Origin: Pseudomonas yangonensis
Lineage (GTDB): Bacteria > Pseudomonadota > Gammaproteobacteria > Pseudomonadales > Pseudomonadaceae
Assembly (NCBI RefSeq): GCF_009932725.1
Contig: NZ_BLJU01000002.1
Span: 310,001-374,000, forward strand
Length of the DNA: 64,000 bases
Reading direction: 5' to 3'
The notes beneath the pieces are model-generated. The model was not told the DNA's origin. It made no database searches and was given only the letters and a program-made list of their open reading frames with translations. The translations under genes and the position numbers were made by a program. Numbering within the stretch: position 1 is the first letter of the stretch; each line of letters starts with the position of its first letter. Positions 35,204-43,487 of the stretch are shown in pieces.

Positions 35204-36265
35204 TCAGAGGTGGTCGGCGTCGATCACGGCCTGGGCGAAGGCTTGAGGCGCCTCCTGTGGCAGGTTGTGGCCGATGCCGCCGCTGATCAGGCGGAACTCG
35301 TACTTGCCGGTGTAGCGCTTGGCATAGGCCTCGGCGGGCGGGTGCGGCGCGCCGTTGGCATCGCCTTCCAGGGTGATGGTCGGCACGCTGATGGAAGGGA
35401 AGGTCGCCAGCTTCTTCTCGATGGCGTCGTACTGCGGCTCGCCTTCGATCAGATTCAGGCGCCAGCGGTAGTTGAAGATGGTCACCGCGGCGTGGTCCGG
35501 GTTGCGCAGCGATGCCGCGCTGCGTGCAAAGGTGGCATCGTCGAACTTCCATTCGGGCGAGGCGAGTTTCCAGATCAGCTTGGCGAAGGCTTCGGTGTTC
35601 TTTTCGTAGCCCAGGCGGCCGCGCTCGGTGGCGAAGTAGAACTGATACCACCACTGCAGCTCGGCTTCCGGCGGCAGAGGCGCCTTGCCGGCATCCTGGC
35701 TGCCGATCAGGTAGCCGCTCACCGCAACCAGCGCCTTGACCCGCTCTGGCCACAGCACTGCGACGATGTCGGCGGTGCGAGCGCCCCAGTCGTAGCCGGC
35801 AAGTACGGCTCGGTCGATCTTCAGCGCATCCATGAAGTCGATCAGGTCGCTGGCCAGGGCAGCCGGTTGTCCGTTGCGCAGGGTCTTGTCGGAGATGAAG
35901 CGCGTCTGACCATAGCCGCGGGCCGCGGGAATCAGCACCCGATAGCCCTTGCTGGCCAGCGCCGGGGCCACATCGAGATAGCTGTGAATGTCGTACGGCC
36001 AGCCGTGCAGCAGAATGACAGCCGGGCCATCGGCCGGCCCAAGCTCGGCGTAGGACACGTCCAGCAGCCCGGCTCGTACATGCTTCAGTTCACCGAACGA
36101 GGTGTGGCTGCCGACGCTGATGGCTTCGATCTTGCCGGCCGGCACCTCGGCGGCCTGGGCGCCGAGGCCAAACAGCACGCCGCCTTGCAGCAGGGCGGCG
36201 GCAATCATCGAGCGGGCAAGCAGGCGACCCGGCAGAGCGGCGTTCAAAGCGGTGCTTTTCATCAT
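35204..36265 (-). CDS. Secreted epoxide-hydrolase-like alpha/beta hydrolase
   Basis: A 353-residue precursor with a long signal peptide (residues 1-39). The catalytic set matches epoxide hydrolases and dehalogenases: HGWPYD oxyanion, Asp159 as nucleophile (GYDWGA), a substrate-positioning aromatic region (YQFYFATER) and His333 in GIGHNLPQE. An Asp nucleophile separates it from the Ser esterase at 34366. GGAG stands before the ATG. The upstream region holds the GTATC/GATAC array shared with the CcdA-thioredoxin gene. Confidence 0.88.
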   Translation of the reverse strand: MMKSTALNAALPGRLLARSMIAAALLQGGVLFGLGAQAAEVPAGKIEAISVGSHTSFGELKHVRAGLLDVSYAELGPADGPAVILLHGWPYDIHSYLDVAPALASKGYRVLIPAARGYGQTRFISDKTLRNGQPAALASDLIDFMDALKIDRAVLAGYDWGARTADIVAVLWPERVKALVAVSGYLIGSQDAGKAPLPPEAELQWWYQFYFATERGRLGYEKNTEAFAKLIWKLASPEWKFDDATFARSAASLRNPDHAAVTIFNYRWRLNLIEGEPQYDAIEKKLATFPSISVPTITLEGDANGAPHPPAEAYAKRYTGKYEFRLISGGIGHNLPQEAPQAFAQAVIDADHL

Positions 36266-36330
36266 TGATTCTCCTGTTCACGAGCGAGCGGCCCGGTGCC
36301 GTCTCGATGGAGCTATTGCAGCTCGCCGAG

Positions 36331-36395
36331 GTATCTGCCGTGTGTCACGAACGGCGGCCAGCGCAACCGTTCGTATCAGCAAGCGGCTTAGATAC
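36331..36395 (-). promoter_or_regulatory. GTATC/GATAC array before the epoxide-hydrolase-like gene
   Basis: GAGGTATCTGCCGT at 36328-36341 (on the minus strand a GATACC that could be a -10) is followed by GTATC at 36373 and GATAC at 36391, so GTATC-N13-GATAC. Offsets from the first GTATC are 42 and 60 bases. The array at 37711-37775 has exactly the same offsets. One more GATACA lies at 36401. Confidence 0.8.
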
Positions 36396-36413
36396 AGAGC
36401 GATACAGATGCGC

Positions 36414-37649
36414 TCAGCGGCGCTCGGCTGTGGTCACCTGGCGCTGGTCAGCGGCTTCGGCCAGCAGCTGTTGGATGACCTGTTCCTGGGTGGCATAGGC
36501 GCCCTCGCCGAAGTGGCTGTAGCGCACCTGGCCCTTGGCATCGATCAGGTAATGGGCAGGCCAATACTGGTTGTTGAAGGCGCGCCAGATCCGATAGTCG
36601 TTATCCACCGCCACCGGGTAGGTGATGCCCAGGCGCCTGACCTGCTCGCGCACGCTGGCGATTACCCGCTCGAAGCCGTATTCCGGCGTGTGCACGCCGA
36701 TGACCACCAGGCCGTCCTTTTCATACTTCTGCGCCCATTGCTTGACGTAGGGCAGGGTGCGCTGACAGTTGATGCAGTCGAACGTCCAGAAGTCGATCAG
36801 CACCACCTTGCCGCGCAGGTCTTCACGGCTGAGCTCGGGCGAATTGAGCCACTGGACCGCGCCGGCCAGCGAGGGCATGCGCCCTTGCGGGCGGGTGTCC
36901 GGCACGCTCTGGGCCTGGACCTTGGCCACCCAGTAATCCAGTGCGCTGGATACCTGACTCAGCACGCGTTGTTCGACCTGATAGGCGAGCTGCGAGGAGG
37001 TGCCCGCCAGCAACGCCTGGCTGCCGCCGGCGGCGATCGCCACGGTGGTCGCCAGCACGCCGGCACCGACCACGCGGCGCAATCCGCTCAGCGCCGGCAG
37101 CGACATGCGCAAGCGGTTCAGCAGGCCCTTGCCGGCCAGCATCAGCAAGCCCAGCGACAACGCACTGCCCGCGCCGTAAGCGAGAAGCAGCAGGCTGGTA
37201 TGGGCGTTGGGGCCTTCGAGCATCGCGCCGGTAAGGATGACGCCAAGGATAGGGCCGGCGCAGGGCGCCCACAGCAAACCGGTGGCCACGCCGATACCGA
37301 GCGCGGCGAACGGGCCGGACAGCCGCCGCGCGCCGGGATCGATGCGATTACCCAGGGCCACGAAGGGCCGAGCCAGCCAGGTGGCGACCCGGGTCGACAG
37401 CAGTGACAGGGCGAACAGCGCCATCACCAGTAGCGCCAGATAGCGGCTGACCTGGCTGGCTTGTGCGACCCAGCTACTGCTGACCACGGCCAGGCTGGAA
37501 ACCGCGGCGAAGGTGATGGCCATACCGCATAGCGTCAGCGCGATGGAGCTGCGGGATTGGCCCGCTCGGGCGAACAGGAAGGGGACGACGGGCAGAATGC
37601 AGGGGCTGAGGACAGTCAGCAGACCACCGAGAAAAGCGATGAGCAACAT
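36414..37649 (-). CDS. CcdA/DsbD-like membrane protein fused to a thioredoxin domain (DipZ type)
   Basis: A 411-residue inner-membrane protein. Residues 1-220 are a six-helix CcdA domain whose two redox cysteines are Cys17 (LSPCILP) and Cys130 (WAPCAGP); they carry electrons from cytoplasmic thioredoxin. Residues 250-411 form a periplasmic thioredoxin/TlpA-like domain with the active pair Cys292-Ile-Asn-Cys295. This is the DipZ layout without the extra C-terminal domain of the mycobacterial protein. The partner is probably an oxidised periplasmic protein. Its promoter carries the shared array. Confidence 0.9.
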   Translation of the reverse strand: MLLIAFLGGLLTVLSPCILPVVPFLFARAGQSRSSIALTLCGMAITFAAVSSLAVVSSSWVAQASQVSRYLALLVMALFALSLLSTRVATWLARPFVALGNRIDPGARRLSGPFAALGIGVATGLLWAPCAGPILGVILTGAMLEGPNAHTSLLLLAYGAGSALSLGLLMLAGKGLLNRLRMSLPALSGLRRVVGAGVLATTVAIAAGGSQALLAGTSSQLAYQVEQRVLSQVSSALDYWVAKVQAQSVPDTRPQGRMPSLAGAVQWLNSPELSREDLRGKVVLIDFWTFDCINCQRTLPYVKQWAQKYEKDGLVVIGVHTPEYGFERVIASVREQVRRLGITYPVAVDNDYRIWRAFNNQYWPAHYLIDAKGQVRYSHFGEGAYATQEQVIQQLLAEAADQRQVTTAERR

Positions 37650-37710
37650 GGCGTTCTCCTTGAGAGCTGCCGGCGCAGGGCCGGCGGTGGACGCATTGCA
37701 CGTCCTGGAG

Positions 37711-37775
37711 GTATCTGCCGTATGTCGTTCAGGGCCGCCACTGTAGCGCTGGGTATCTGCCGCGCCGCCAGATAC
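37711..37775. promoter_or_regulatory. GTATC/GATAC array between dipZ-like gene and two-component system
   Basis: GAGGTATCTGCCGT at 37708-37721, then GTATC at 37753 and GATAC at 37771. The inner pair is GTATCTG and CAGATAC around nine bases. The 45 bases from 37696 match 36316-36360 at about 33 positions, and the distance to the start codon (59 against 63 bases) is almost equal. The array could serve dipZ on minus and the regulator on plus. Confidence 0.82.
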
Positions 37776-37806
37776 ACAAGCCTACAAACCCGGCTGGCAA
37801 GGCATT

Positions 37807-37824
37807 GCAGTCTGGTTAGACTGC
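37807..37824. other. Palindrome before the response-regulator gene
   Basis: GCAGTCT and AGACTGC around GGTT, 30 bases before the ATG. It could be an operator or a leader hairpin. Confidence 0.55.
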
Positions 37825-37853
37825 AGCGCACCTCTTATCGAAGGACAGGCGTC

Positions 37854-38588
37854 ATGGAGTCTCAGGTTGATCATGTGCTGATCGTCGATGACGATCGCGA
37901 GATTCGCGAGCTGGTGGGCAATTACCTGAAGAAGAACGGGCTGCGCACCACCCTGGCAGCGGACGGCCGGCAGATGCGCGCGTTTCTCGAATCGTCGCAG
38001 GTCGACCTGATCGTGCTCGACATCATGCTGCCCGGTGACGACGGCCTGGTACTGTGCCGCGAGCTGCGCGCCGGCAAGCATCGCGCCACGCCAGTGTTGA
38101 TGCTCACCGCGCGGGACGATGAGACCGACCGCATCGTCGGCCTGGAAATGGGCGCCGACGATTATCTGGTCAAGCCGTTTTCCGCCCGCGAGCTGCTGGC
38201 GCGGGTCAATGCGGTGCTGCGTCGTACGCGCATGCTGCCGCCCAACATGTTGCTGAGCGAACCTGCGCGTCTGCTGAAGTTCGGCGCCTGGCGGCTGGAT
38301 ACCACGGCGCGCCACCTGCTCGATGCACAGGACACCGTGGTCGCCCTGAGCGGCGCCGAGTATCGTCTGCTGCGCGTTTTTCTCGACCATCCGCAGCGGG
38401 TGCTCAGCCGCGATCAGCTGTTGACCCTGACCCAGGGCCGCGAGGCGGACCTGTTCGACCGCTCCATCGATCTGCTGGTCAGCCGCGTGCGCCAGCGCCT
38501 GCTCGACGACGCACGTGACCCGGCCTACATCAAGACGGTGCGCAGCGAAGGTTACGTGTTCAGCTTCGCCGTCGAGATGCTGCCGTGA
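37854..38588 (+). CDS. OmpR/PhoB-family response regulator
   Basis: A 244-residue regulator. The receiver domain (residues 6-122) shows the acidic pair VDDDREI, phosphoacceptor Asp56 (VLDIMLPGDDG) and Lys near 105 (YLVKPFSARELL). The winged-helix DNA-binding domain starts near 145 and holds the DLFDRSIDLLVSRVRQRL recognition helix. AAGGA precedes the ATG. It overlaps the sensor kinase by four bases. It probably binds the GTATC/GATAC arrays nearby. Confidence 0.93.
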   Translation: MESQVDHVLIVDDDREIRELVGNYLKKNGLRTTLAADGRQMRAFLESSQVDLIVLDIMLPGDDGLVLCRELRAGKHRATPVLMLTARDDETDRIVGLEMGADDYLVKPFSARELLARVNAVLRRTRMLPPNMLLSEPARLLKFGAWRLDTTARHLLDAQDTVVALSGAEYRLLRVFLDHPQRVLSRDQLLTLTQGREADLFDRSIDLLVSRVRQRLLDDARDPAYIKTVRSEGYVFSFAVEMLP

Positions 38589-39901
38589 AGCGCTGGCTGC
38601 CCTGGCCGCGCACGCTGGCCGCCAGGCTGTCGCTGATCTTCCTGGCCAGCCTGGTGCTGGCTCATGGGCTGTCGTTCGCGGTGCAAAGCTACGAGCGTTA
38701 CAGCAGCGCGAAAACGCTGATGCTGAGCAACTTCGAACGCGACGTGGCCACGGCGGTGGCGGTGCTCGAGCGCTTGCCTGCCGTCGAACGTGCAGCCTGG
38801 CTGCCGCGCCTGCAGCGGCCCAACTATCGCTATCAACTGGATGAGGGCCAGCCGGGCACTGCCCTCGACCGTGCTGATGTTCCGGTGTCGGTGCACTCGA
38901 TCCTGGCCACGCTCGGCCCGGAGTACCGCATCGATTTCCAGATCATCGACGATCAGCGTCCGCATTATCAGGCCCATCTACAGCTCAAGGATGGCCAGCC
39001 ACTGACCATCGACGTACGCCCTTCGGTCATGCCCTTGTCGCCCTGGTTGCCGGCATTGCTGCTGGCCCAGCTGTCGTTGCTCATCCTCTGCACCTGGCTG
39101 GCCGTACGCACGGCCATCCGTCCGCTGACGCAATTGTCACGCGCGGTGGACGAGCTGGATCTGAAAAGCCAGGCCGTGACGCTGGATGAAAGCGGGCCGA
39201 CCGAGGTGGCTTACGCGGCGGCGGCGTTCAACAACATGCAGGCGCGCATCGCCGCTTACGTGAAGGAGCGTGTGCAACTGCTCGCGGCCATTTCTCATGA
39301 CTTGCAGACCCCCATCACACGCATGAAGCTGCGCGTGGAGCTGATGGATGAAGGCGCCACCGACAAGCACAAGCTGTGGAACGACCTGTGCGAGATGCAG
39401 CACCTGGTCAAGGAGGGCGTGGCCTACGCGCGCAGCACCGAGCCCTCCAGTGAACCGGCGCGGCGCCTGCAGCTGGTGCCGTTTCTGCAGAGTCTGGTGT
39501 TCGACTACACCGACATGGGCAAGGACGTGCGCCTGCTGGCGCCGAACGATGCGGTCCTGGCCACCCGACCGGACACCCTGCGCCGTCTGCTCACCAACCT
39601 GATCGACAATGCCCTGAAGTTCGCCGGTGCCGCCGAGCTTCGCCTGATCGCCCAGCCAGGCAGCGCTGGCTGGCTGCTGCAGGTGCTGGATCGCGGGCCG
39701 GGAATACCCGATGAACTCTTGTCGCAGGTGATCAAACCCTTCTACCGCCTGGAGCGTTCGCGCAACCGCGATACCGGTGGCACTGGCCTGGGCCTGGCCA
39801 TTGCCGCGCAACTGGCTACCAGCCTGGGGCAGGGGCTGCGTCTGACTAACCGAGAGGGCGGAGGACTGTGTGCCGAAATCGAGCTGTCGGCGGCGCCGTA
39901 G
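38585..39901 (+). CDS. Sensor histidine kinase, EnvZ/RstB-like
   Basis: A 438-residue inner-membrane kinase that starts with GTG in the GTGA overlap of the regulator stop. Two membrane helices (about 12-32 and 150-172) bracket a periplasmic domain of some 115 residues. HAMP is near 175-228, the phosphorylated histidine is His238 in ISHDLQTPITR, and the ATPase boxes are NLIDNALKF, DRGPGIP and GTGLGLAI. The periplasmic domain matches no ligand class I can name, so the signal is unknown. Confidence 0.92.
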   Translation: MKRWLPWPRTLAARLSLIFLASLVLAHGLSFAVQSYERYSSAKTLMLSNFERDVATAVAVLERLPAVERAAWLPRLQRPNYRYQLDEGQPGTALDRADVPVSVHSILATLGPEYRIDFQIIDDQRPHYQAHLQLKDGQPLTIDVRPSVMPLSPWLPALLLAQLSLLILCTWLAVRTAIRPLTQLSRAVDELDLKSQAVTLDESGPTEVAYAAAAFNNMQARIAAYVKERVQLLAAISHDLQTPITRMKLRVELMDEGATDKHKLWNDLCEMQHLVKEGVAYARSTEPSSEPARRLQLVPFLQSLVFDYTDMGKDVRLLAPNDAVLATRPDTLRRLLTNLIDNALKFAGAAELRLIAQPGSAGWLLQVLDRGPGIPDELLSQVIKPFYRLERSRNRDTGGTGLGLAIAAQLATSLGQGLRLTNREGGGLCAEIELSAAP

Positions 39902-40122
39902 CCGCCTGTCGGTATGCCTCGGCCCAGGGTTGCCAGGGGGCTCCAAGCCTCAGGATCGCGCGCTCCTGGCATCCGCTCGTGGCCGGCAGCGGTTCTCTGC
40001 ACGTGCTCGGCAGCCAGCCCGCCACCTACCGCCGGGCACGACGGCCGCCAATAGGGCTGTGCGAATCGAGCACATAAGATACCCTTGCGCCACGAACCAA
40101 CCAGGACGCTGTGAACCGAACG

Positions 40123-40659
40123 ATGGGTTTTGAACAACTAGCCGAGCTACGTGACCGCCTGCGGGCCGAGAAAAAGCAGGCAGAGCCAGTACAGCAGGCA
40201 AAGAGCGAAAGCGCGAAACCGCAAAAGCGCAAGCAACCGCCCAAGGCCAAGGCCCGCGAGCAGGACCCTGCCGTCGAGGCGATCTGGCGCCTGCAGAAGC
40301 ACTTCCCGCTGGCCTTCCCGGTCAACCCGGCGCCCAAGGTGCCGCTCAAGGAGGGCATTCTCAAGGATGCCGAGCAGCATCTGTCGTTGCTTGGCATCAG
40401 CCTCGAGCAACTCAAGCTGGGCATCGCCGCCTGGTGCCGGGGCGGGCGTTACTGGTCGGCCATGACCGAAAATGCACCGCGTCTGGACCTGCAAGGCCAG
40501 CCCGTGGGTGTGGTGACGGCAGGGCAGGCGCTGCATGCCCGCCAGCAGGCCAGACGCCAGCGCATGGAGATGCGCCGCAATCAGGCCAAGGCGAAAGCGC
40601 CGGCGGCACCGGCGGACGACAAGGCCGAAGCCAGCGTCGCGCAGCCTAGCGCCGAGTAA
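40123..40659 (+). CDS. ProQ/FinO-domain RNA-binding protein
   Basis: A 178-residue protein with a basic, disordered N-terminus (residues 1-55, rich in Lys and Gln) and a ProQ/FinO domain over about 50-125 (VEAIWRLQKHFPLAF, then AAWCRGGRYWSAM). The C-terminus is a basic, Ala-rich tail. Such proteins bind structured RNA and mediate sRNA-mRNA pairing or stability. A GTG start at 40111 has AGGA five bases upstream and may be the true one; I chose the ATG because homologues begin MGFEQLAEL as I recall. Confidence 0.88.
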   Translation: MGFEQLAELRDRLRAEKKQAEPVQQAKSESAKPQKRKQPPKAKAREQDPAVEAIWRLQKHFPLAFPVNPAPKVPLKEGILKDAEQHLSLLGISLEQLKLGIAAWCRGGRYWSAMTENAPRLDLQGQPVGVVTAGQALHARQQARRQRMEMRRNQAKAKAPAAPADDKAEASVAQPSAE

Positions 40660-40759
40660 AGCGTCCGCTGCAGCCTGAGCGTTGCTCAGGCTCTGCTGCG
40701 CATCGTGAAGTGCGCTGCATCGGCCTACAATGGCGGCCTCATTCGCGAGGCCGCTTCCG

Positions 40760-41893
40760 ATGCTCGAACTCGATTCCACCCTGGCGCAGCTGATCGTCGA
40801 CCGCGCCATGGCCATCCTGCCGCACAACATCAACGTGATGGATGCGCAGGGCATGATCATCGGCAGCGGCGACCCCAGTCGCCTGCACACCCGTCATGAA
40901 GGCGCCCAACTGGTGCTGGCCAATCGGCGTGTGGTGGAGATCGATGCCCAGGCAGCCGCCTGCCTGCGTGGCGTCAAACCTGGTGTGAACCTGCCCCTGC
41001 TGCATGCCGAGCGGCTGATCGGCGTGCTCGGCATCACCGGTGAACCCGAAACCGTACGGCCCTATGCCGAGCTGGTGCGCATGGCCGCGGAAATGCTGGT
41101 CGAGCATCGCGTGCTGCAGGCCGAGCGGCATTGGCAGCGGCATCAGCAGGAAGCCTGGTTGCGGCAATTGCTCGACCCGCAACTGCGCCTGACCAGCCTC
41201 GAGGTGGACGCCGAGCGCCTGGGCCTGCAGCTCAGCTGGCCGCGACAGATGTGTCTGTTGCAGCTCGATGATCAGGGCGATCCGCTGCCGCGTCAGGCGC
41301 GCCTGCTGGCCGCACTCGGCGGCAAGGGCGAGCATCTGGTGGCGCCGCTCGGTCGTCACGAGCTGCTCTGGTGCAGACCTTACAGCGCCGCGCGCGATGA
41401 CCGTGCCTGGCTGCAGCAGGCCGATGAGCGTGAGTGGGGCGTGCGCTCGCTGGCGCTGAGCGATCCTCTGCATGACCTGACCGAATTGCGCCAGGCCAGT
41501 CTGGTGCTGCGTGACCTGCAGGCCTACGGCCAGGCGCGCTTCCCGGAGCGTCGCCTGCTGCGTCTGGACGAGTTGCGCCTACCGACGCTGCTCTACGCCC
41601 AGCGTCACAGCTGGTTGCTGCAGGGCTGGCTGGCGCCCTTGCGTCAGGTGCTGGCGCAGGACCCGCAAGGCACGCTGCGAGCGACGCTGGAAGCCTGGTG
41701 CGCGCACGATGGTCAGGTGCAGACCTGCGCGCTGGAGCTGGGCATCCACCGCAATACTCTGCGCTATCGCCTGGAGCGCATCGCCGAACTCAGTGGCCTG
41801 GATCTCAACCGGCTGGATCAGCGCCTGCAGCTATCCTTGGGGCTGGGGTTGCTGGAGCCCGAGGCGGCCGCTGAAGCGCACAGAGCCAGCTGA
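40760..41893 (+). CDS. cdaR: CdaR-type regulator of sugar-diacid/glycerate use
   Basis: A 377-residue transcription factor with the CdaR layout: an N-terminal sugar-diacid recognition domain (residues 1-135, MLELDSTLAQLIVDRAM with GVNLPLLHAERLIGVLGITGE, shown partly) and a C-terminal PucR-type HTH (residues 325-365, ALELGIHRNTLRYRLERI). It lies before a GntP permease and glycerate kinase, which it probably activates when glycerate or glucarate-type sugars are present. GAGG precedes the ATG. Confidence 0.9.
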   Translation: MLELDSTLAQLIVDRAMAILPHNINVMDAQGMIIGSGDPSRLHTRHEGAQLVLANRRVVEIDAQAAACLRGVKPGVNLPLLHAERLIGVLGITGEPETVRPYAELVRMAAEMLVEHRVLQAERHWQRHQQEAWLRQLLDPQLRLTSLEVDAERLGLQLSWPRQMCLLQLDDQGDPLPRQARLLAALGGKGEHLVAPLGRHELLWCRPYSAARDDRAWLQQADEREWGVRSLALSDPLHDLTELRQASLVLRDLQAYGQARFPERRLLRLDELRLPTLLYAQRHSWLLQGWLAPLRQVLAQDPQGTLRATLEAWCAHDGQVQTCALELGIHRNTLRYRLERIAELSGLDLNRLDQRLQLSLGLGLLEPEAAAEAHRAS

Positions 41894-42064
41894 CGGATAA
41901 CGTCCTGTGGCTTTGTGCGATTGCACAGCCTGCTGCGCGCTGACTTGGTCGATTTGGTGCTGATGCACAAGGCGAGGGCGGGGCCGCCTGAGCCACAATG
42001 TTGCGCTGTCTGCATTTTCCTTCCGGGCCATGCGCCCGCCATAACAACAACGAGGAGACTGGTC

Positions 42065-43432
42065 ATGGGCCTGGTCCTGATTCTGGTGGCATTGATTGCA
42101 TTCATCGTGCTGTCCACTACCCGTTTGAAACTGCACCCCTTCCTTGCGCTGCTGGCTGCGGCACTGATCGCCGGCTTCGCCTATCAGCTGCCCAGCGGCG
42201 AAATCATCAAGACCATGACCGCCGGCTTCGGCGGCATTCTCGGTTACATCGGCATCGTTATCGTGCTCGGCACCATCATTGGCGTCATCCTCGAGCGCAG
42301 CGGCGCCGCCATCACCATGGCCGAGACGGTGATCCGCCTGCTGGGCCAGCGCTTCCCCACGCTGACCATGTCGATCATCGGCTACCTGGTGTCGATTCCG
42401 GTGTTCTGCGACTCCGGCTACGTCATCCTCAACTCGCTGAAGAACGCTCTGGCGGCGCGCATGAAGGTGTCCGTGGTGGCCATGAGCGTGGCCCTGGCCA
42501 CCGGTCTGTACGCCACCCATACCTTCGTGCCGCCCACCCCGGGGCCGATCGCCGCTGCCGGCAACCTGGGTCTGGAAACCTCGCTGGGCCTGGTGATCCT
42601 GGTCGGCCTGCTGGTCGCTGCGGTCACCGCCGTGGCTGGCATGCTCTGGGCCAACCGCTTCCTCAAGCAGAACGATCAGGCGCTGCTCGAAGAAGCGCCG
42701 AGCGAACTGCTCGCCGATGATGTCGATTTCGATGCGCTGCGCGCCCGCTACGGCAAACTGCCGAGCGCCTGGCAGGCGTTTTCGCCGATCTTCGTACCCA
42801 TCGCGCTGATCTGCCTGGGTTCCATCGCCGCGTTCCCGAGCAAGCCGTTCGGCGAAGGCTCGGCGTTCGATGTGCTGAGCTTCCTCGGTCAGCCGGTCGC
42901 CGCGCTGCTGGTCGGTCTGGTGCTGGCCTGCTCGCTGCTCAAGGGTGACGGCAAACGTCAGCAGTTCCACGATCATGTCGCCCACGGCCTGAAAGAGGCT
43001 GCGCCAATCCTGTTGATCACCGGCGCTGGTGGCGCCTTCGGTGCCATTCTCAAGGCCACCGCGTTGACCGGCTACCTGGGTGACACTCTGTCGGCGCTGG
43101 GCATCGGTCTGTTCATGCCGTTCCTGGTGGCCGCTGCGCTGAAGAGTGCGCAGGGTTCTTCCACCGTGGCTCTGGTCACTACCTCGGCGATGGTGGCGCC
43201 GCTGCTGGGCAACCTCGGGCTGGACAGCGAGATGGGCCGGGTGCTGACGGTGATGGCCATCGGTGCCGGTGCCATGACCGTATCTCATGCCAACGACAGC
43301 TTCTTCTGGGTCGTGACCCAGTTCAGCCGCATGAAAGTGGCGACCGCTTATCGTGCCCAGACCATGGCGACCCTGATCCAGGGTATCGCGGGTATGGCTG
43401 CCGTCTGGCTGCTCAGCCTGGTTCTGCTGTAA
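42065..43432 (+). CDS. GntP-family permease, probably for glycerate or a sugar acid
   Basis: A 455-residue transporter with about 12-14 helices. Conserved signatures include RLKLHPFLALLAAALIAG, GAAITMAETVIRLLG and a HANDSFFWVV motif near residue 405. GAGGAG precedes the ATG; longer in-frame extension reads through the cdaR-permease spacer. Gluconate, glycerate or other sugar acid uptake cannot be decided from sequence, but the kinase downstream favours glycerate. Confidence 0.88.
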   Translation: MGLVLILVALIAFIVLSTTRLKLHPFLALLAAALIAGFAYQLPSGEIIKTMTAGFGGILGYIGIVIVLGTIIGVILERSGAAITMAETVIRLLGQRFPTLTMSIIGYLVSIPVFCDSGYVILNSLKNALAARMKVSVVAMSVALATGLYATHTFVPPTPGPIAAAGNLGLETSLGLVILVGLLVAAVTAVAGMLWANRFLKQNDQALLEEAPSELLADDVDFDALRARYGKLPSAWQAFSPIFVPIALICLGSIAAFPSKPFGEGSAFDVLSFLGQPVAALLVGLVLACSLLKGDGKRQQFHDHVAHGLKEAAPILLITGAGGAFGAILKATALTGYLGDTLSALGIGLFMPFLVAAALKSAQGSSTVALVTTSAMVAPLLGNLGLDSEMGRVLTVMAIGAGAMTVSHANDSFFWVVTQFSRMKVATAYRAQTMATLIQGIAGMAAVWLLSLVLL

Positions 43433-43487
43433 TCCGCTTGACCGGCAGGCGTCCGCCGGGCGCCTGCCTCCTTTCGAGGTTCCTATC

